From Thermomonas aquatica (GTDB taxonomy: Bacteria > Pseudomonadota > Gammaproteobacteria > Xanthomonadales > Xanthomonadaceae): DNA of 64,000 nucleotides. Positions 1-9,339 of this stretch are shown here, in pieces. Below the pieces are notes generated by a model, which searched no databases, was not told the origin of the DNA, and was given only the letters and a program-made list of their open reading frames with translations. Each line of letters opens with the position of its first letter. Within the stretch, counting starts at the first letter, position 1. The stretch covers positions 1,116,001-1,180,000 of the forward strand of contig NZ_CP040871.1 in the NCBI RefSeq assembly GCF_006337105.1. Reading direction: 5' to 3'. A program made the translations under genes and the position numbers.

Positions 1-2061
1 GGGCTGGGCCTGTGGCGACGCGGCTGGGCCAGCCTGCGCAACCGCGGGCTGGCGGCGAGCTGGCAGCGGCTCAAGCTGCACTTCCGGCGCGGCACGGTCC
101 CGGCCCAGGCCCTGTATGCGCCGCAACCCGCGCCGTTCGCCGGGTTCTCGATCGCCACCGCCGCGGCCCCGCGCGCCAGCATCGTGATCCCGGTGCATGG
201 CGCGTTCGCGCACACCCTCGCCTGCCTGCGCGCGCTGGCCGCGCATCCGCCGAGGGCCTCGTTCGAGCTGATCGTGGTCGACGACGCTTCGCCTGACGAC
301 ACGCTGGCGAAGCTCGCCCGGGTCGATGGCTTGCGCGTGCACGCCCGCGAAACCAATGGCGGCTTCATCGCCGCCTGCAACGACGGCGCGGCGCTGGCGC
401 GCGGCGAGTTCCTGGTCTTCCTCAACAACGACACCGTGCCGCAGCCGGGCTGGCTGGATGCGATGCTGGAGACCTTCGAGCGACATGCGGACGCCGGCTT
501 GGTCGGCGCCAAGCTCGTGTATCCCGACGGCCGCCTGCAGGAAGCCGGCGGCGTGGTATTCGCCGATGGCTCGGGCTGGAACTACGGTCGCGGCGAATCG
601 CCCGACGACTGCCGGTTCGCCTATCTGCGCGATGCCGATTACTGCAGCGGCGCGGCGATCGCGATCCCGCGCACGCTGTTCGAGCGCCTTGGCGGGTTCG
701 ACGCACGCTACGCACCCGCGTATTACGAAGACACCGACCTCGCCTTCGCGGTGCGCGGCGCCGGCCTGCGCGTGCTGTACCAGCCGGCTTCGCTGGTCGT
801 CCACGACGAAGGCGCGACTTCCGGCACCGATCTTGCGCAAGGCCCGAAAGCCGCGCAGGTGCGCAACCAATCGGTGTTCGCGCGCAAATGGCAGGAGGCG
901 CTGCGCGAACAGCTGCCCGCAGGCACGATCCCGACGCCGGCCTTGCTGCATCGTGCCCGGCCGCAAATCCTGATCGTCGATGCACTGACCCCGCAACCGG
1001 ACCGCGATTCCGGCTCGCTGCGGCTGGTGAACCTGATGCGCCTGCTGATCGGGGAAGGCGCGCATGTGGTGTTCCTGCCGGCCAACCGCAGCGCCGACGG
1101 CGCGTACACCGAGGCGCTGCAGCAACTCGGCGTGGAGTGCTGGCACGCGCCCTACGCCGCCGGCATCCCGGCCTGGTTGCGCGAGCACGGGCCGCGCTTC
1201 GACGTGGCGATGGTCAGCCGGCACTACGTCGCCAGCGAATTCCTGCCGCTGCTGCGCAAGCACGCGCCGCAGGCGAAACTGCTGTTCGATACCGTCGACC
1301 TGCACTACCTGCGCGAGCGACGCGCGGCCGAACTCTCCGGCGACCGCGTCGCCCTGCGCGCCGCGCAGCGAACCCGCGAACTCGAACTCGGCCTGATCGC
1401 GAAGGCCGATGCCACCCTGGTGGTCAGCGACACGGAGCGGGCACTGCTTGCCGACGATGCGCCGCAAGCGGACGTGCGCATCCTGTCCAACCTGCACGCA
1501 CTCGGTGCGCAAGGACCGGCCTGGTCGCAGCGCAAGGACCTGCTGTTCGTCGGCGGCTTCCGCCATCCGCCGAATGTCGATGCGGTGCTGTGGTTCGCGC
1601 GCGAGGTGTTCCCGCGCATCCGTGCAGCGCGGCCCGGCATGCAATTCCACTGCATCGGCGGCGACGTGCCGGCCGAAGTGCAGGCGCTGTCCGCCATCGA
1701 CGGCATCCGCATCCACGGCCATGTGCCGGACCTGCAGCCGTGGCTCGACGGTTGCCGGCTTTCGGTCGCGCCGCTGCGTTACGGCGCCGGGGTGAAGGGC
1801 AAGGTCAACCAGGCAATGGCGCATGGCCTGCCGGTGGTGGCCACTTCGCCCGCGGTGGAAGGCATGCATCTGGTCGATGGACGGGACGCATTGGTTGCGG
1901 ACGATGCCGGCGGCTTCGCCGATGCCGTGCTGCGGCTGCACGGCGACGAAGCGCTGTGGAACCGCATCGCCGCCAACGGCCGCGACAATGTCGCCCGCCA
2001 TTTCTCGATGGACGCCGCGCGCGACGTGGTCGGCGAGCTGTTCCTGTCCGGCCGGCGCTGA
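1..2061 (+). CDS. Two-module glycosyltransferase (GT2 + GT4-like), 5' truncated
   Basis: Sugar transferase of surface-polysaccharide assembly. The frame is open from base 1 with no start, so the N-terminus lies outside the window; the GTG at 184 falls inside the first catalytic strand (IVIPVHG) and is not the true start. Visible residues about 60-290 are a GT-A family 2 module, with VVDDASPDD for nucleotide binding and NNDTVP at the DXD position. Residues about 320-680 look like a GT-B family 4 module: FVGGFRHPPN, GHVPDLQPWL and a donor-site segment YGAGVKGKVNQAMA. Tandem GT2-GT4 proteins usually act in the cytoplasm on O-antigen, capsule or glycan repeat units; donor and acceptor cannot be read from sequence. 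It ends four bases before the convergent relA stop. Confidence 0.85.
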   Translation, partial: GLGLWRRGWASLRNRGLAASWQRLKLHFRRGTVPAQALYAPQPAPFAGFSIATAAAPRASIVIPVHGAFAHTLACLRALAAHPPRASFELIVVDDASPDDTLAKLARVDGLRVHARETNGGFIAACNDGAALARGEFLVFLNNDTVPQPGWLDAMLETFERHADAGLVGAKLVYPDGRLQEAGGVVFADGSGWNYGRGESPDDCRFAYLRDADYCSGAAIAIPRTLFERLGGFDARYAPAYYEDTDLAFAVRGAGLRVLYQPASLVVHDEGATSGTDLAQGPKAAQVRNQSVFARKWQEALREQLPAGTIPTPALLHRARPQILIVDALTPQPDRDSGSLRLVNLMRLLIGEGAHVVFLPANRSADGAYTEALQQLGVECWHAPYAAGIPAWLREHGPRFDVAMVSRHYVASEFLPLLRKHAPQAKLLFDTVDLHYLRERRAAELSGDRVALRAAQRTRELELGLIAKADATLVVSDTERALLADDAPQADVRILSNLHALGAQGPAWSQRKDLLFVGGFRHPPNVDAVLWFAREVFPRIRAARPGMQFHCIGGDVPAEVQALSAIDGIRIHGHVPDLQPWLDGCRLSVAPLRYGAGVKGKVNQAMAHGLPVVATSPAVEGMHLVDGRDALVADDAGGFADAVLRLHGDEALWNRIAANGRDNVARHFSMDAARDVVGELFLSGRR

Positions 2062-2065
2062 TCCT

Positions 2066-4222
2066 TCAACCGCGGCGGGCGGATTCGATGCCGGCCATCG
2101 CTTCCAGCCGTCCCAGCAACAGGCCCAGCTGGCCGTAGTCGCCGACGCGCACGCGCACGCTGAGCACCACCCGTCCGTTGCCATCGCGCGCCTGGTCGGC
2201 GTGCAGGCCGAGCACATGGATGCCCAGTTGCGCGACCAGGGTGGTGATGTCCTTCAGCAGCCACTTGCGGTCGACCGCCTCGATCCGGACCGCCACTTCA
2301 TGGCCACCGCTGCGCGCGCCCCATTCCACCGGCAGCACCCGCGCCGGCTGCTTGCTGGCCAGGCGCAGGAACGAGGCGCAATCGGGCCGATGCACGCTGA
2401 CCCCGCGCGCGCGGGTGAGATAGCCGACGATGGCCTCGCCCGGCAGCGGCTGGCAGCAGCGCGCGACCTGCGCCAGCAGGTTGTCGACGCCCTGCACGGT
2501 GACCGTGCCTGCGGCCGGCGCGGTCGTTTTCGCCGGCGCGGGCGAGGCCGGCAAGGCGGGTTCTTCGGCGGGCTTCTCGAGATCGAGCAAGGCGCGCCCG
2601 ACCTGGTTCGGGCCGACATCGCCCAGCGCGACCAGCACCAGCAGGTCGTCGATGCTGTCGACGTTGAACTTGCCCAGCACCGGCTGCAGGTCGGCCTGCA
2701 GCAGGCCCATCCGGCGCAGGTCCTTGTCCAGCAGCTCGCGCCCGGCCTGCAGGTTGCGCGCGCGGTCCAGCTTGTTGAACCACGCGCGCACCTTCTCGCG
2801 CGAACGGTTGCTGGCGAGAGAGCCGCTGCTGGCCTGCAGCCAGTCGCGGCGCGGTTCCGCGGTCTTGCCGGTGAGGATCTCGACGCGCTCGCCGCTGCGC
2901 AACTGATGGTTGAGCTGGACGATGCGCCCGTCCACCTTCGCCCCGCGGCAGCGATGCCCGACCATGGTGTGCACCTGGTAGGCGAAGTCGAGCACGGTGG
3001 CGCCCTGCTGCAGGTCGACCACTTCGCCCTTCGGGGTCAGCGCGTACACGCGATCCTCGACCAGCTCGCTGTCCATCGCGTCCAGCGGCGAGGCCTCGCC
3101 TTCCTTCGCGGCCTCGGCGGCCTGCTCCAGCAGCTTGCGCATCCACGCGATGCGCTTGTCCATCGCCGCGCCGCCGGCCGCGCCGCCTTCCTTGTAGCGC
3201 CAGTGCGCGGCCACGCCGAGCTCGGCCTGCGCATGCATCTCGCGGGTGCGGATCTGCACTTCCAGGGTCTTGCCGTCCGGGCCGACCACAGCAGTGTGCA
3301 GCGAGCGATAGCCGTTGCTCTTGGGCCGGGCGATGTAGTCGTCGAACTCGCTCGGGACCGGCAGCCACAGCGCATGCACCAGCCCCAGCACGGCGTAGCA
3401 GTCCCCCACGTCATCCACCAGCACGCGCAGCGCACGCAGGTCGTACAACTCGCTGATCGGCGCATCCTTCTTCCGCATCTTCTTCCAGATGCTGAAGATG
3501 TGCTTCGGCCGCCCGGCGATCTCCGCGCCGGTGATGCCCTGCGCCACCAAGGCCTCGTGCAATTGCCGCTTGGCCTGTTCGATGTAGCGCTCGCGCCCGC
3601 TGCGGTTGTCGTCCAGCAAGCGGGCGATGCGCAGGTAGGTCTCGGTTTCCAGCGAGCGGAACGCGAGGTCTTCCAGCTCCCACTTCAGCTGCCAGATGCC
3701 CAGCCGGTTGGCCAGCGGCGCGTGGATGTCGCGGGTGAGTTGCGCCAGCGCGCGCTGCTCCTCCAGCGGCAGGCGCCAGGCCGCGCGCATGCGCGACAAC
3801 TGCCGCGCCAGCACGATCGGCACCACCCGCAGGTCGCGCACCAGGGCCAGCAACAGCCGGCGCATGCCTTCCGGGTTGCGGCCGCCGCCGTGGTCGCGAT
3901 GCAGCGCCCACACGCGACTCGCGGCGCGTTGACCTTCCAGCAAGGCTTGCAGGCGCTCGGGGATCGCGACCTTGGCCTCGGCCGCGCGCGGCTCGACATC
4001 GACCAGCGCATCCAGCAACGCCGCCGCCATCACGTCGGCATCGGCATTCAAGGAAACGAGGATGCGCAGGGTGTCGGCCAGCACGTCGGCGGCATCGCGC
4101 ATCGGCGCGCCGGCCTCGGCCTGCGCCCGCCACCACGCCGCCAACGTTTCCGGCAACGCGCCCGCCGGCAGGCGCGACAGCGCCTCGGCGTAATTCGTAG
4201 CGGTGGCGACGGTTGCGGGCAT
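2066..4222 (-). CDS. relA: GTP pyrophosphokinase RelA, (p)ppGpp synthetase
   Basis: Ribosome-associated stringent-response enzyme transferring pyrophosphate from ATP to GTP/GDP during amino-acid starvation. In order: a degenerate HD hydrolase-like region, the synthetase domain with KHIFSIWKKM and NGYRSLHTAV, the helical AAHWRYKEGG segment, a TGS domain (VYALTPKGEVVDL), a zinc-finger/RIS region (CCQPLPG) and a C-terminal ACT domain. The EFDD motif before NGYRSLHT is the EXDD signature of monofunctional RelA; bifunctional SpoT/Rel enzymes carry RXKD. The HD region lacks the usual catalytic HD pair, so hydrolysis is unlikely. The 718-residue length is near the E. coli enzyme. I chose the ATG at 4222 (MPATVAT) over a codon 13 residues upstream, which adds an arginine-rich unconserved stretch. 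Confidence 0.95.
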   Translation of the reverse strand: MPATVATATNYAEALSRLPAGALPETLAAWWRAQAEAGAPMRDAADVLADTLRILVSLNADADVMAAALLDALVDVEPRAAEAKVAIPERLQALLEGQRAASRVWALHRDHGGGRNPEGMRRLLLALVRDLRVVPIVLARQLSRMRAAWRLPLEEQRALAQLTRDIHAPLANRLGIWQLKWELEDLAFRSLETETYLRIARLLDDNRSGRERYIEQAKRQLHEALVAQGITGAEIAGRPKHIFSIWKKMRKKDAPISELYDLRALRVLVDDVGDCYAVLGLVHALWLPVPSEFDDYIARPKSNGYRSLHTAVVGPDGKTLEVQIRTREMHAQAELGVAAHWRYKEGGAAGGAAMDKRIAWMRKLLEQAAEAAKEGEASPLDAMDSELVEDRVYALTPKGEVVDLQQGATVLDFAYQVHTMVGHRCRGAKVDGRIVQLNHQLRSGERVEILTGKTAEPRRDWLQASSGSLASNRSREKVRAWFNKLDRARNLQAGRELLDKDLRRMGLLQADLQPVLGKFNVDSIDDLLVLVALGDVGPNQVGRALLDLEKPAEEPALPASPAPAKTTAPAAGTVTVQGVDNLLAQVARCCQPLPGEAIVGYLTRARGVSVHRPDCASFLRLASKQPARVLPVEWGARSGGHEVAVRIEAVDRKWLLKDITTLVAQLGIHVLGLHADQARDGNGRVVLSVRVRVGDYGQLGLLLGRLEAMAGIESARRG

Positions 4223-4273
4223 GTCCCTACAGTAACGACGACGACGCGACGCGGCCAGCAATCAGCTGAACAT

Positions 4274-7200
4274 TCATTGGCTTTTTTTCAGGCGCTCCAG
4301 CCGCGCCGCCAATCGCTTCGGCGACACGCCACCCTTGACGCCAAGCTCCTGCGCGAACAATTGCACGCGCAGTTCCTGCAGTTCCCAGCGCAGCGCCTGC
4401 GCGTCCGCATCGGCCGGATCCGCATTCGCCAGCGCATCGGCGAATGGCTTCAGTTCCAGCATCCGCGCCTGGTCGCGGGTCGGGTCGCGTTGGGCACGCT
4501 CGGCGCGCAGCGACAGCGCCTTCAGCCAGCGCGGGTATTCGGCCAGCGCCTCGGCGGGCACATCGCGCAGGAAGCCGGGATGGGCCAGCGCATCGAGCTG
4601 CGCGCGCATGTCGTCCAGGTTGGCGCGCGCCCAGCCCATCAGCTTCGATTCCAGCTTCGCGCGCACCTCGGCGACCAGCGACAGGATCGCGTCGGCCTGC
4701 TGCAGGCGGCGCATCGCTTCGCCGAACAGCGTCTTGCCGATGGCATCGCGGCGCTGGGCGAAGGCATCGGCATCACGTATCGCAAGCAGATCGTGTTCGG
4801 CCAGAGCGGCGAACGCGCCATCGACCAGATCGGCGCGCAGGCGGTCGGCATCCTTCAGGCCGTCGCGGCGCGGATCCATGGACTCGATGGCGGCATACAG
4901 CAGCGAGATCTTCGGCTGCACCGGCAACTGCTTGCGCGCCTGCTTCATCTTGTCGGCCAACGCGATGACGAGCAGCCGGCGCACGCCCTGTGGGTGCAGA
5001 CGTTCGGCGACCTCACGCTGCGCGTGCACGGCGAGCGATGCGGCCTCGCCATCGTCCTGCAAGGCCGGATACGCAGGCACGCCGCCCGCGCCGGGCACGC
5101 TCAGCGGCACCGGCTGCATCGGGAATTCGATCAAGCCCGCTTGCGCCATGCCCTGCGCCGCATGGCGTGCGAAGGCATCGGCGGCACGCTGGCCAAAGCG
5201 CGCGCGCAGTTCCGACAGGTCACGCGATTCGGCGAGCACGCGTTTGCCGTCGCTCTCGAACAGGCGCAGGTTCGCGCGCAAGTGTGGCTCGATGCCGGCC
5301 GCGTCGAAGTCGACCGCACTGACTTCCACACCGGAGAGCCGCTTGAGGAAACGGGCCAATGCGCCTTCGATGGCATCGGCTTCCGGCTGTTGGTGCGCCT
5401 CCGCGAACGCGCGACCAAAATCCGGTGCCGGCACGAAATTGCGCCGCAGCGCCTTCGGCAGCGACTTGATCAGCGCGGTGGCCTTGTCGGCGACGAAACC
5501 GGGCGCCAGCCACGACAGCCGCGCTTCGTCCAAGGCATTCAACAAATGCAGCGGCACCGCCACGGTCATGCCGTCGTCCACCGCGCCGGGATCGAAGCGG
5601 TACTGCACGGCCAGCCGTGCTGTGCCGAGCGCGATGTAGGCGGGGTACAGCGCGGCATCAGTCTGGTCGGCGACCAGCAGGTCGTCGCGCGACCATTCCA
5701 GCAGGCCCTTCTGTTCCTTCGGCAGCTTCGCCACCCATGCGTCCAGCGCCTGCGCGTTGTGCACATGCGGCGGCAGCCGATCCAGGTACCAGCGTGCCTG
5801 CCAGTCCTCGTCCACCACCAGGCCGACGCGGCGCAGCTTGGCTTCCTCTTCCTTCGCCTGCTCCAGCGTGCGCAGGTTGCGCTGCAGGAACGGACTGCGG
5901 GTATTGATCTCGCCGGTGAGCAGCGCCTCGCGCACGAAGATCACGCGCGACTCCTCCGGAAACAGCGCGCCGTAATGCACCGGTTTCTTCGGCGCCAGTA
6001 CCAGCCCGAACAGGCTGACCTGCTCGCTGCCGAGCACGCGGCCCTGCGCGCGCGACCAGTGCGGCTCGTGATAGCGGCGCGCCAGCAAGTGCGGCAGTTC
6101 CGCAATGGCCCAGTCCGGTTCGATCGCCGCATTGGTCAGCGACCACACTTTCTCGGTATCCAGCAGCGCCGCAGACAACACCCATGGCGGCGGTTTCGAT
6201 GCCAGGTTGGAGCCCGGGAACAGTTGGAACTTGCGCCCACGCGGGCCGTCGTACACGCCGCGCTCGCCGCGATGTCCCAGCTGCGTGGGCAGGCCGGCGA
6301 TCAGCGCGCGATGCAGTGCCGCGAAGGCAAAAGCCGGGTCAGAGTCGACTTTTGCCGAATCAACTCGATCAGTCGAGGACTCTCGAAAAGTCGACTCTGA
6401 CCCGGCTTTTGGAAAAGTTGACTCTGACCCGGCTTTTGCTGACCCGGCTTTTGTTCCTGTTTCCCAGCCCAACTCCTCGCACTGCAGCTTCAACTGCCGA
6501 TGCAGCTCCCACCATTCGCGCAGGCGCAGGAAGCCGAGGAACTGCCTGTCCGCCCATTTGCGCAGCTGCGACTGGGTCATTTCCTCGTGCGCGTCGCGGT
6601 AGGCCTGCCACAGCTTGAGGATGCCGACGAATTCGGATTTCGCGTCGGCGAACTGCGCATGCGCGGCATCGGCGGCGGCGCGCGCATCGGCCGGCCGCTC
6701 GCGCGGATCCTGGATGCCGAGGAAGCTGGCGATCACCAGCATCTCGCGCAGAACGCCGTGCGCGTTCGCCGCCACCAGCATGCGCGACAGCTTCACGTCG
6801 ACCGGCAGCTTCGCCATCGTGCGGCCGAGGGCGGTGAGCTTGCGCTGCCCGCTCTTATCGAAAATGTCCACTGCGCCGAGTTCGTTCAACTGCTGCCAGC
6901 CATCGGCGACCGCGCGCGCATCCGGCGGCTCCAGGAACGGGAATTGCTCGATGTCGCCCAACCCCAGCGACAGCATGCGCAGGATCACGCCCGCGAGTGC
7001 CGCGCGGCGGATTTCCGGATCGGTGAACTCCGGACGCGAGGCGAAATCGGCTTCCGAATACAGGCGGATGCAGGTGCCGGGCGCGATGCGTCCGCAACGG
7101 CCCGCACGCTGGTTGGCGCTGGCCTGCGAGACGGCCTCGATATGCAGGCGGTCGAGCTTCTGCCGCGGGCTGTAGCGCTTGACCCGCGCCACGCCGGGAT

Positions 7201-8299
7201 CGACCACGTAATGGATGCGCGGCACGGTCAGCGAGGTTTCCGCGACGTTGGTGGCCAGCACGATGCGTCGCTGCGGGCCGGGCTGGAACACCCGGTCCTG
7301 GTCGCGCGCGGACAGCCGCGCGTACAGCGGCAGCACTTCGGTGTGGCGGTATTTGCGCTTCTCCAGCGCCTGGTGGACGTCGCGGATCTCGCGTTCGCCG
7401 GGCAGGAAGATCAGTGTGTCGCCGATGCCCTTGTCGCGTTGGATTTCATCGCAGGCGGCGACGATGCCGTCGAGCAGCGAGCGTTGGCCATCGTCCTCGC
7501 CCTCGCCTTCCAGCGGGCGATAGCGCATCTCCACCGGATAGCCGCGCCCTTCCACACCGACCACCGGCGCATCGCCGAAATGCCTGGAGAAGCGCTCGGT
7601 ATCGATGGTCGCCGAGGTCACGATCAGCTTCAGGTCGGGACGCTTCGGCAGCAGCTGCTTGAGGTAGCCGAGCAGGAAATCGATGTTGAGGCTGCGCTCG
7701 TGCGCCTCGTCGACGATGATCGTGTCGTACTTCGACAGCCAGCGATCGGCCTGGATTTCGGCCAGCAGGATGCCGTCGGTCATGAACTTGATCGCGGTGG
7801 CATCGCTGACCGCATCGTTGAAGCGCACCTGGTAGCCGACCGCACCGCCCAGCGGCACCTGCAGTTCCTCCGCCACCCGCCGCGCCACCGAGCGCGCGGC
7901 GATCCGCCGCGGCTGGGTGCAGCCGACCATGCCGGCGGCGCCGCGCCCGGCCAGCAGGCACAGCTTCGGCAGCTGGGTGGTCTTGCCGCTGCCGGTCTCG
8001 CCGGCGATCACCACCACCTGGTGGCTGCGGATCAATTCGACGATGCGTTCGGCCTCGGCGGCGATCGGCAGGCTGTCATCGACCTTGGGCGATGGCAGGC
8101 CGGCGGCGCGGCGTGCGCGCTCGGCGACGGAAGCCTGCAGTTTGGCGGCGAAGGCATCGCGCAGGGCGACATCGGCGGGCTTCGCATTCCACTTCGACCA
8201 CAGGCCCAGCAGGCGGCCACGGTCGCGGGTCAGCGCGCCGTCGATGGCGCGCCGGGCCTGCTTCGGCGTGGCTTGTGGTTCGCTCGCGTTAGGCTGCAT
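4274..8299 (-). CDS. hrpA: ATP-dependent RNA helicase HrpA (DEAH box)
   Basis: Large DEAH-box RNA helicase, linked in E. coli to mRNA processing and rescue of stalled ribosomes. Walker A GETGSGKT is at residues 100-107, followed by DEAH in IIVDEAHERS, motif III VTSATI and motif VI QRAGRCGR; the long C-terminal half matches the HrpA-specific region (OB-fold and DUF3418). At 1341 residues it is slightly longer than E. coli HrpA (1300). The extra length includes a low-complexity stretch around residues 616-657 (repeated KAGSESTF) encoded by a palindromic DNA repeat listed separately. I use the ATG at 8299; an in-frame TTG at 8335 would add 12 residues. It is divergent from dps and lies 51 bases upstream of relA. 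Confidence 0.93.
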   Translation of the reverse strand: MQPNASEPQATPKQARRAIDGALTRDRGRLLGLWSKWNAKPADVALRDAFAAKLQASVAERARRAAGLPSPKVDDSLPIAAEAERIVELIRSHQVVVIAGETGSGKTTQLPKLCLLAGRGAAGMVGCTQPRRIAARSVARRVAEELQVPLGGAVGYQVRFNDAVSDATAIKFMTDGILLAEIQADRWLSKYDTIIVDEAHERSLNIDFLLGYLKQLLPKRPDLKLIVTSATIDTERFSRHFGDAPVVGVEGRGYPVEMRYRPLEGEGEDDGQRSLLDGIVAACDEIQRDKGIGDTLIFLPGEREIRDVHQALEKRKYRHTEVLPLYARLSARDQDRVFQPGPQRRIVLATNVAETSLTVPRIHYVVDPGVARVKRYSPRQKLDRLHIEAVSQASANQRAGRCGRIAPGTCIRLYSEADFASRPEFTDPEIRRAALAGVILRMLSLGLGDIEQFPFLEPPDARAVADGWQQLNELGAVDIFDKSGQRKLTALGRTMAKLPVDVKLSRMLVAANAHGVLREMLVIASFLGIQDPRERPADARAAADAAHAQFADAKSEFVGILKLWQAYRDAHEEMTQSQLRKWADRQFLGFLRLREWWELHRQLKLQCEELGWETGTKAGSAKAGSESTFPKAGSESTFRESSTDRVDSAKVDSDPAFAFAALHRALIAGLPTQLGHRGERGVYDGPRGRKFQLFPGSNLASKPPPWVLSAALLDTEKVWSLTNAAIEPDWAIAELPHLLARRYHEPHWSRAQGRVLGSEQVSLFGLVLAPKKPVHYGALFPEESRVIFVREALLTGEINTRSPFLQRNLRTLEQAKEEEAKLRRVGLVVDEDWQARWYLDRLPPHVHNAQALDAWVAKLPKEQKGLLEWSRDDLLVADQTDAALYPAYIALGTARLAVQYRFDPGAVDDGMTVAVPLHLLNALDEARLSWLAPGFVADKATALIKSLPKALRRNFVPAPDFGRAFAEAHQQPEADAIEGALARFLKRLSGVEVSAVDFDAAGIEPHLRANLRLFESDGKRVLAESRDLSELRARFGQRAADAFARHAAQGMAQAGLIEFPMQPVPLSVPGAGGVPAYPALQDDGEAASLAVHAQREVAERLHPQGVRRLLVIALADKMKQARKQLPVQPKISLLYAAIESMDPRRDGLKDADRLRADLVDGAFAALAEHDLLAIRDADAFAQRRDAIGKTLFGEAMRRLQQADAILSLVAEVRAKLESKLMGWARANLDDMRAQLDALAHPGFLRDVPAEALAEYPRWLKALSLRAERAQRDPTRDQARMLELKPFADALANADPADADAQALRWELQELRVQLFAQELGVKGGVSPKRLAARLERLKKSQ
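6329..6452. repeat. Palindromic repeat cluster inside hrpA
   Basis: A perfect 25-bp inverted repeat: arm 6329-6353 (begins AAAAGCCGGGTCAGAG, ends GTCGACTTTT) and its exact complement at 6386-6410. A third copy with one mismatch lies at 6413-6437 in the same orientation as the second, exactly 27 bases (nine codons) on. A 14-base fragment of the same unit is at 6439-6452. The cluster is translated in frame within hrpA. The unit resembles the dispersed REP-like palindromes common in Xanthomonadaceae; that family assignment is from memory and untested. Confidence 0.85.
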
Positions 8300-8382
8300 G
8301 AATCGGCGGATCAGGGAATTTTCATCGTGCGGCAACGCCGCCAGCGGCTATTGTCGCCGCAACGCCCCGAAAGGACACCGCC

Positions 8383-8946
8383 ATGGCCAAGAAGAAGTCG
8401 CAATCGAAATCCGCCTCGAAGCAGGCCGATGCCGCCAAGCCCGCCCCTGCGGCGCATGCCGATGGCGTGCCGGGCATCGACATCGGCATTTCCACCGGCG
8501 ACCGCCGCAAGATCGCCGACGGCCTGTCCCATTTCCTGTCGGACGCCTTCACCCTGTACCTGAAGACCCACAACTTCCACTGGAACATCACCGGGCCGAT
8601 GTTCAACAGCCTGCACGTGATGTTCGAGGGCCAGTACACCGAGCAGTGGAACGCGCTGGACGAAACCGCCGAACGCATCCGCGCATTGGGCTTCAACGCG
8701 CCGGGTTCCTACGCGGAATTCATCAGGCTCAGCTCGATCCCCGAGGAACCCGGCCTGGGCGATGCCGCCGACTGGCGCGAGATGGTGCGCCAGCTGGTGG
8801 TCGGCAACGAGGCCGTGTGCCGCACCGCGCGCAAGGTGCTGGCCACCGCCGACAAGGCCGGCGACGATCCCACCGTGGACCTGATGACCCAGCGCCTGAA
8901 CATCCACGAGAAGAATGCGTGGATGTTGCGCTCGCTGTTGCAGTGA
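8383..8946 (+). CDS. dps: Dps-family DNA-binding ferritin-like protein
   Basis: Dodecameric miniferritin that oxidises and stores iron using hydrogen peroxide and protects DNA in starved or stressed cells. The ferroxidase ligands are visible in the family pattern: NFHWNITG (first His), then E and D/E within MFEGQYTEQWNALDETAERI. The 187 residues include an N-terminal tail of about 28 residues rich in Lys, Ser and Ala (MAKKKSQSKSASK), the type of basic extension that lets some Dps proteins bind DNA. AAAGGA lies a suitable distance before the ATG. It is divergent from hrpA and ends at a strong hairpin shared with the convergent operon beyond. Confidence 0.94.
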   Translation: MAKKKSQSKSASKQADAAKPAPAAHADGVPGIDIGISTGDRRKIADGLSHFLSDAFTLYLKTHNFHWNITGPMFNSLHVMFEGQYTEQWNALDETAERIRALGFNAPGSYAEFIRLSSIPEEPGLGDAADWREMVRQLVVGNEAVCRTARKVLATADKAGDDPTVDLMTQRLNIHEKNAWMLRSLLQ

Positions 8947-8967
8947 TGCGCGCGGCGGCGTGGAAAC

Positions 8968-8995
8968 GGAAACGACGCCGCACGGCGTCGTTTCC
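8968..8995. terminator. Bidirectional terminator hairpin between dps and J-domain operon
   Basis: Perfect inverted repeat with 13-bp arms (GGAAACGACGCCG and its complement) around a 2-base centre, 21 bases after the dps stop and 11 before the stop of the convergent J-domain gene. No long U-run follows, but the stem is very stable and ends in AAA/TTT on both sides, so it could terminate in either direction. Confidence 0.75.
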
Positions 8996-9006
8996 CCTGC
9001 ACGCCC

Positions 9007-9339
9007 TCAGTTTCGACGTCTTGCGTCCTGATAGGCCTGGTTGATTTCCCTGGCCTTGCGCTCGGCCAGCTCGCGGATTTCCGGTCCCATCGTCGCGACC
9101 TTGTCCGGATGGTACTGGCCGATCTTGTCGCGATAGGCCGCGGTGACGTCCTCGTCGCTGGCCCATTCGGACACGCCCAGCACTTCGTGCCAGGGCGCGC
9201 CGGGCGCCGCCGCTTCCGGAGCGTCGGCGTTGCCGGCGGGAGTGTCGTCGTATCCATCCGGCGACTTGGTGAACACCGACACCAGCCAATAGCCGATGGC
9301 CAGCCCGCTGGCGACCACCAATCCTTCCATGAGCGTCAT
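9007..9339 (-). CDS. Membrane-anchored J-domain protein
   Basis: Small co-chaperone-like protein of 110 residues expected to stimulate DnaK ATPase at the membrane. One N-terminal transmembrane segment (about residues 4-23, LVVASGLAIGYWLVSVF) is followed by an acidic/Ala-rich linker and a C-terminal J domain (residues about 50-108) containing the essential HPD motif in QYHPDK. The J domain sits at the C-terminus, as in DjlA-type proteins, rather than at the N-terminus as in DnaJ; no zinc fingers are present. Its ATG overlaps the upstream gene's stop by four bases (ATGA), so it is probably translationally coupled to that membrane protein and the DUF2167 gene. Confidence 0.85.
   Translation of the reverse strand: MTLMEGLVVASGLAIGYWLVSVFTKSPDGYDDTPAGNADAPEAAAPGAPWHEVLGVSEWASDEDVTAAYRDKIGQYHPDKVATMGPEIRELAERKAREINQAYQDARRRN

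Noticed and set aside
184..186. GTG as the start of the first glycosyltransferase
   Set aside because: It interrupts the first beta strand of the GT-A fold; the frame is open back to base 1, so the gene is truncated by the window.
2066..4222. Annotation as bifunctional SpoT
   Set aside because: The EFDD motif and degenerate HD region fit monofunctional RelA.
1823..6400. A 1525-codon open frame on the plus strand opposite relA and hrpA
   Set aside because: Its translation is a mirror of the real minus-strand genes (Arg/His/Gln-rich, no domain) and arises from high GC; relA and hrpA have clear catalytic motifs.
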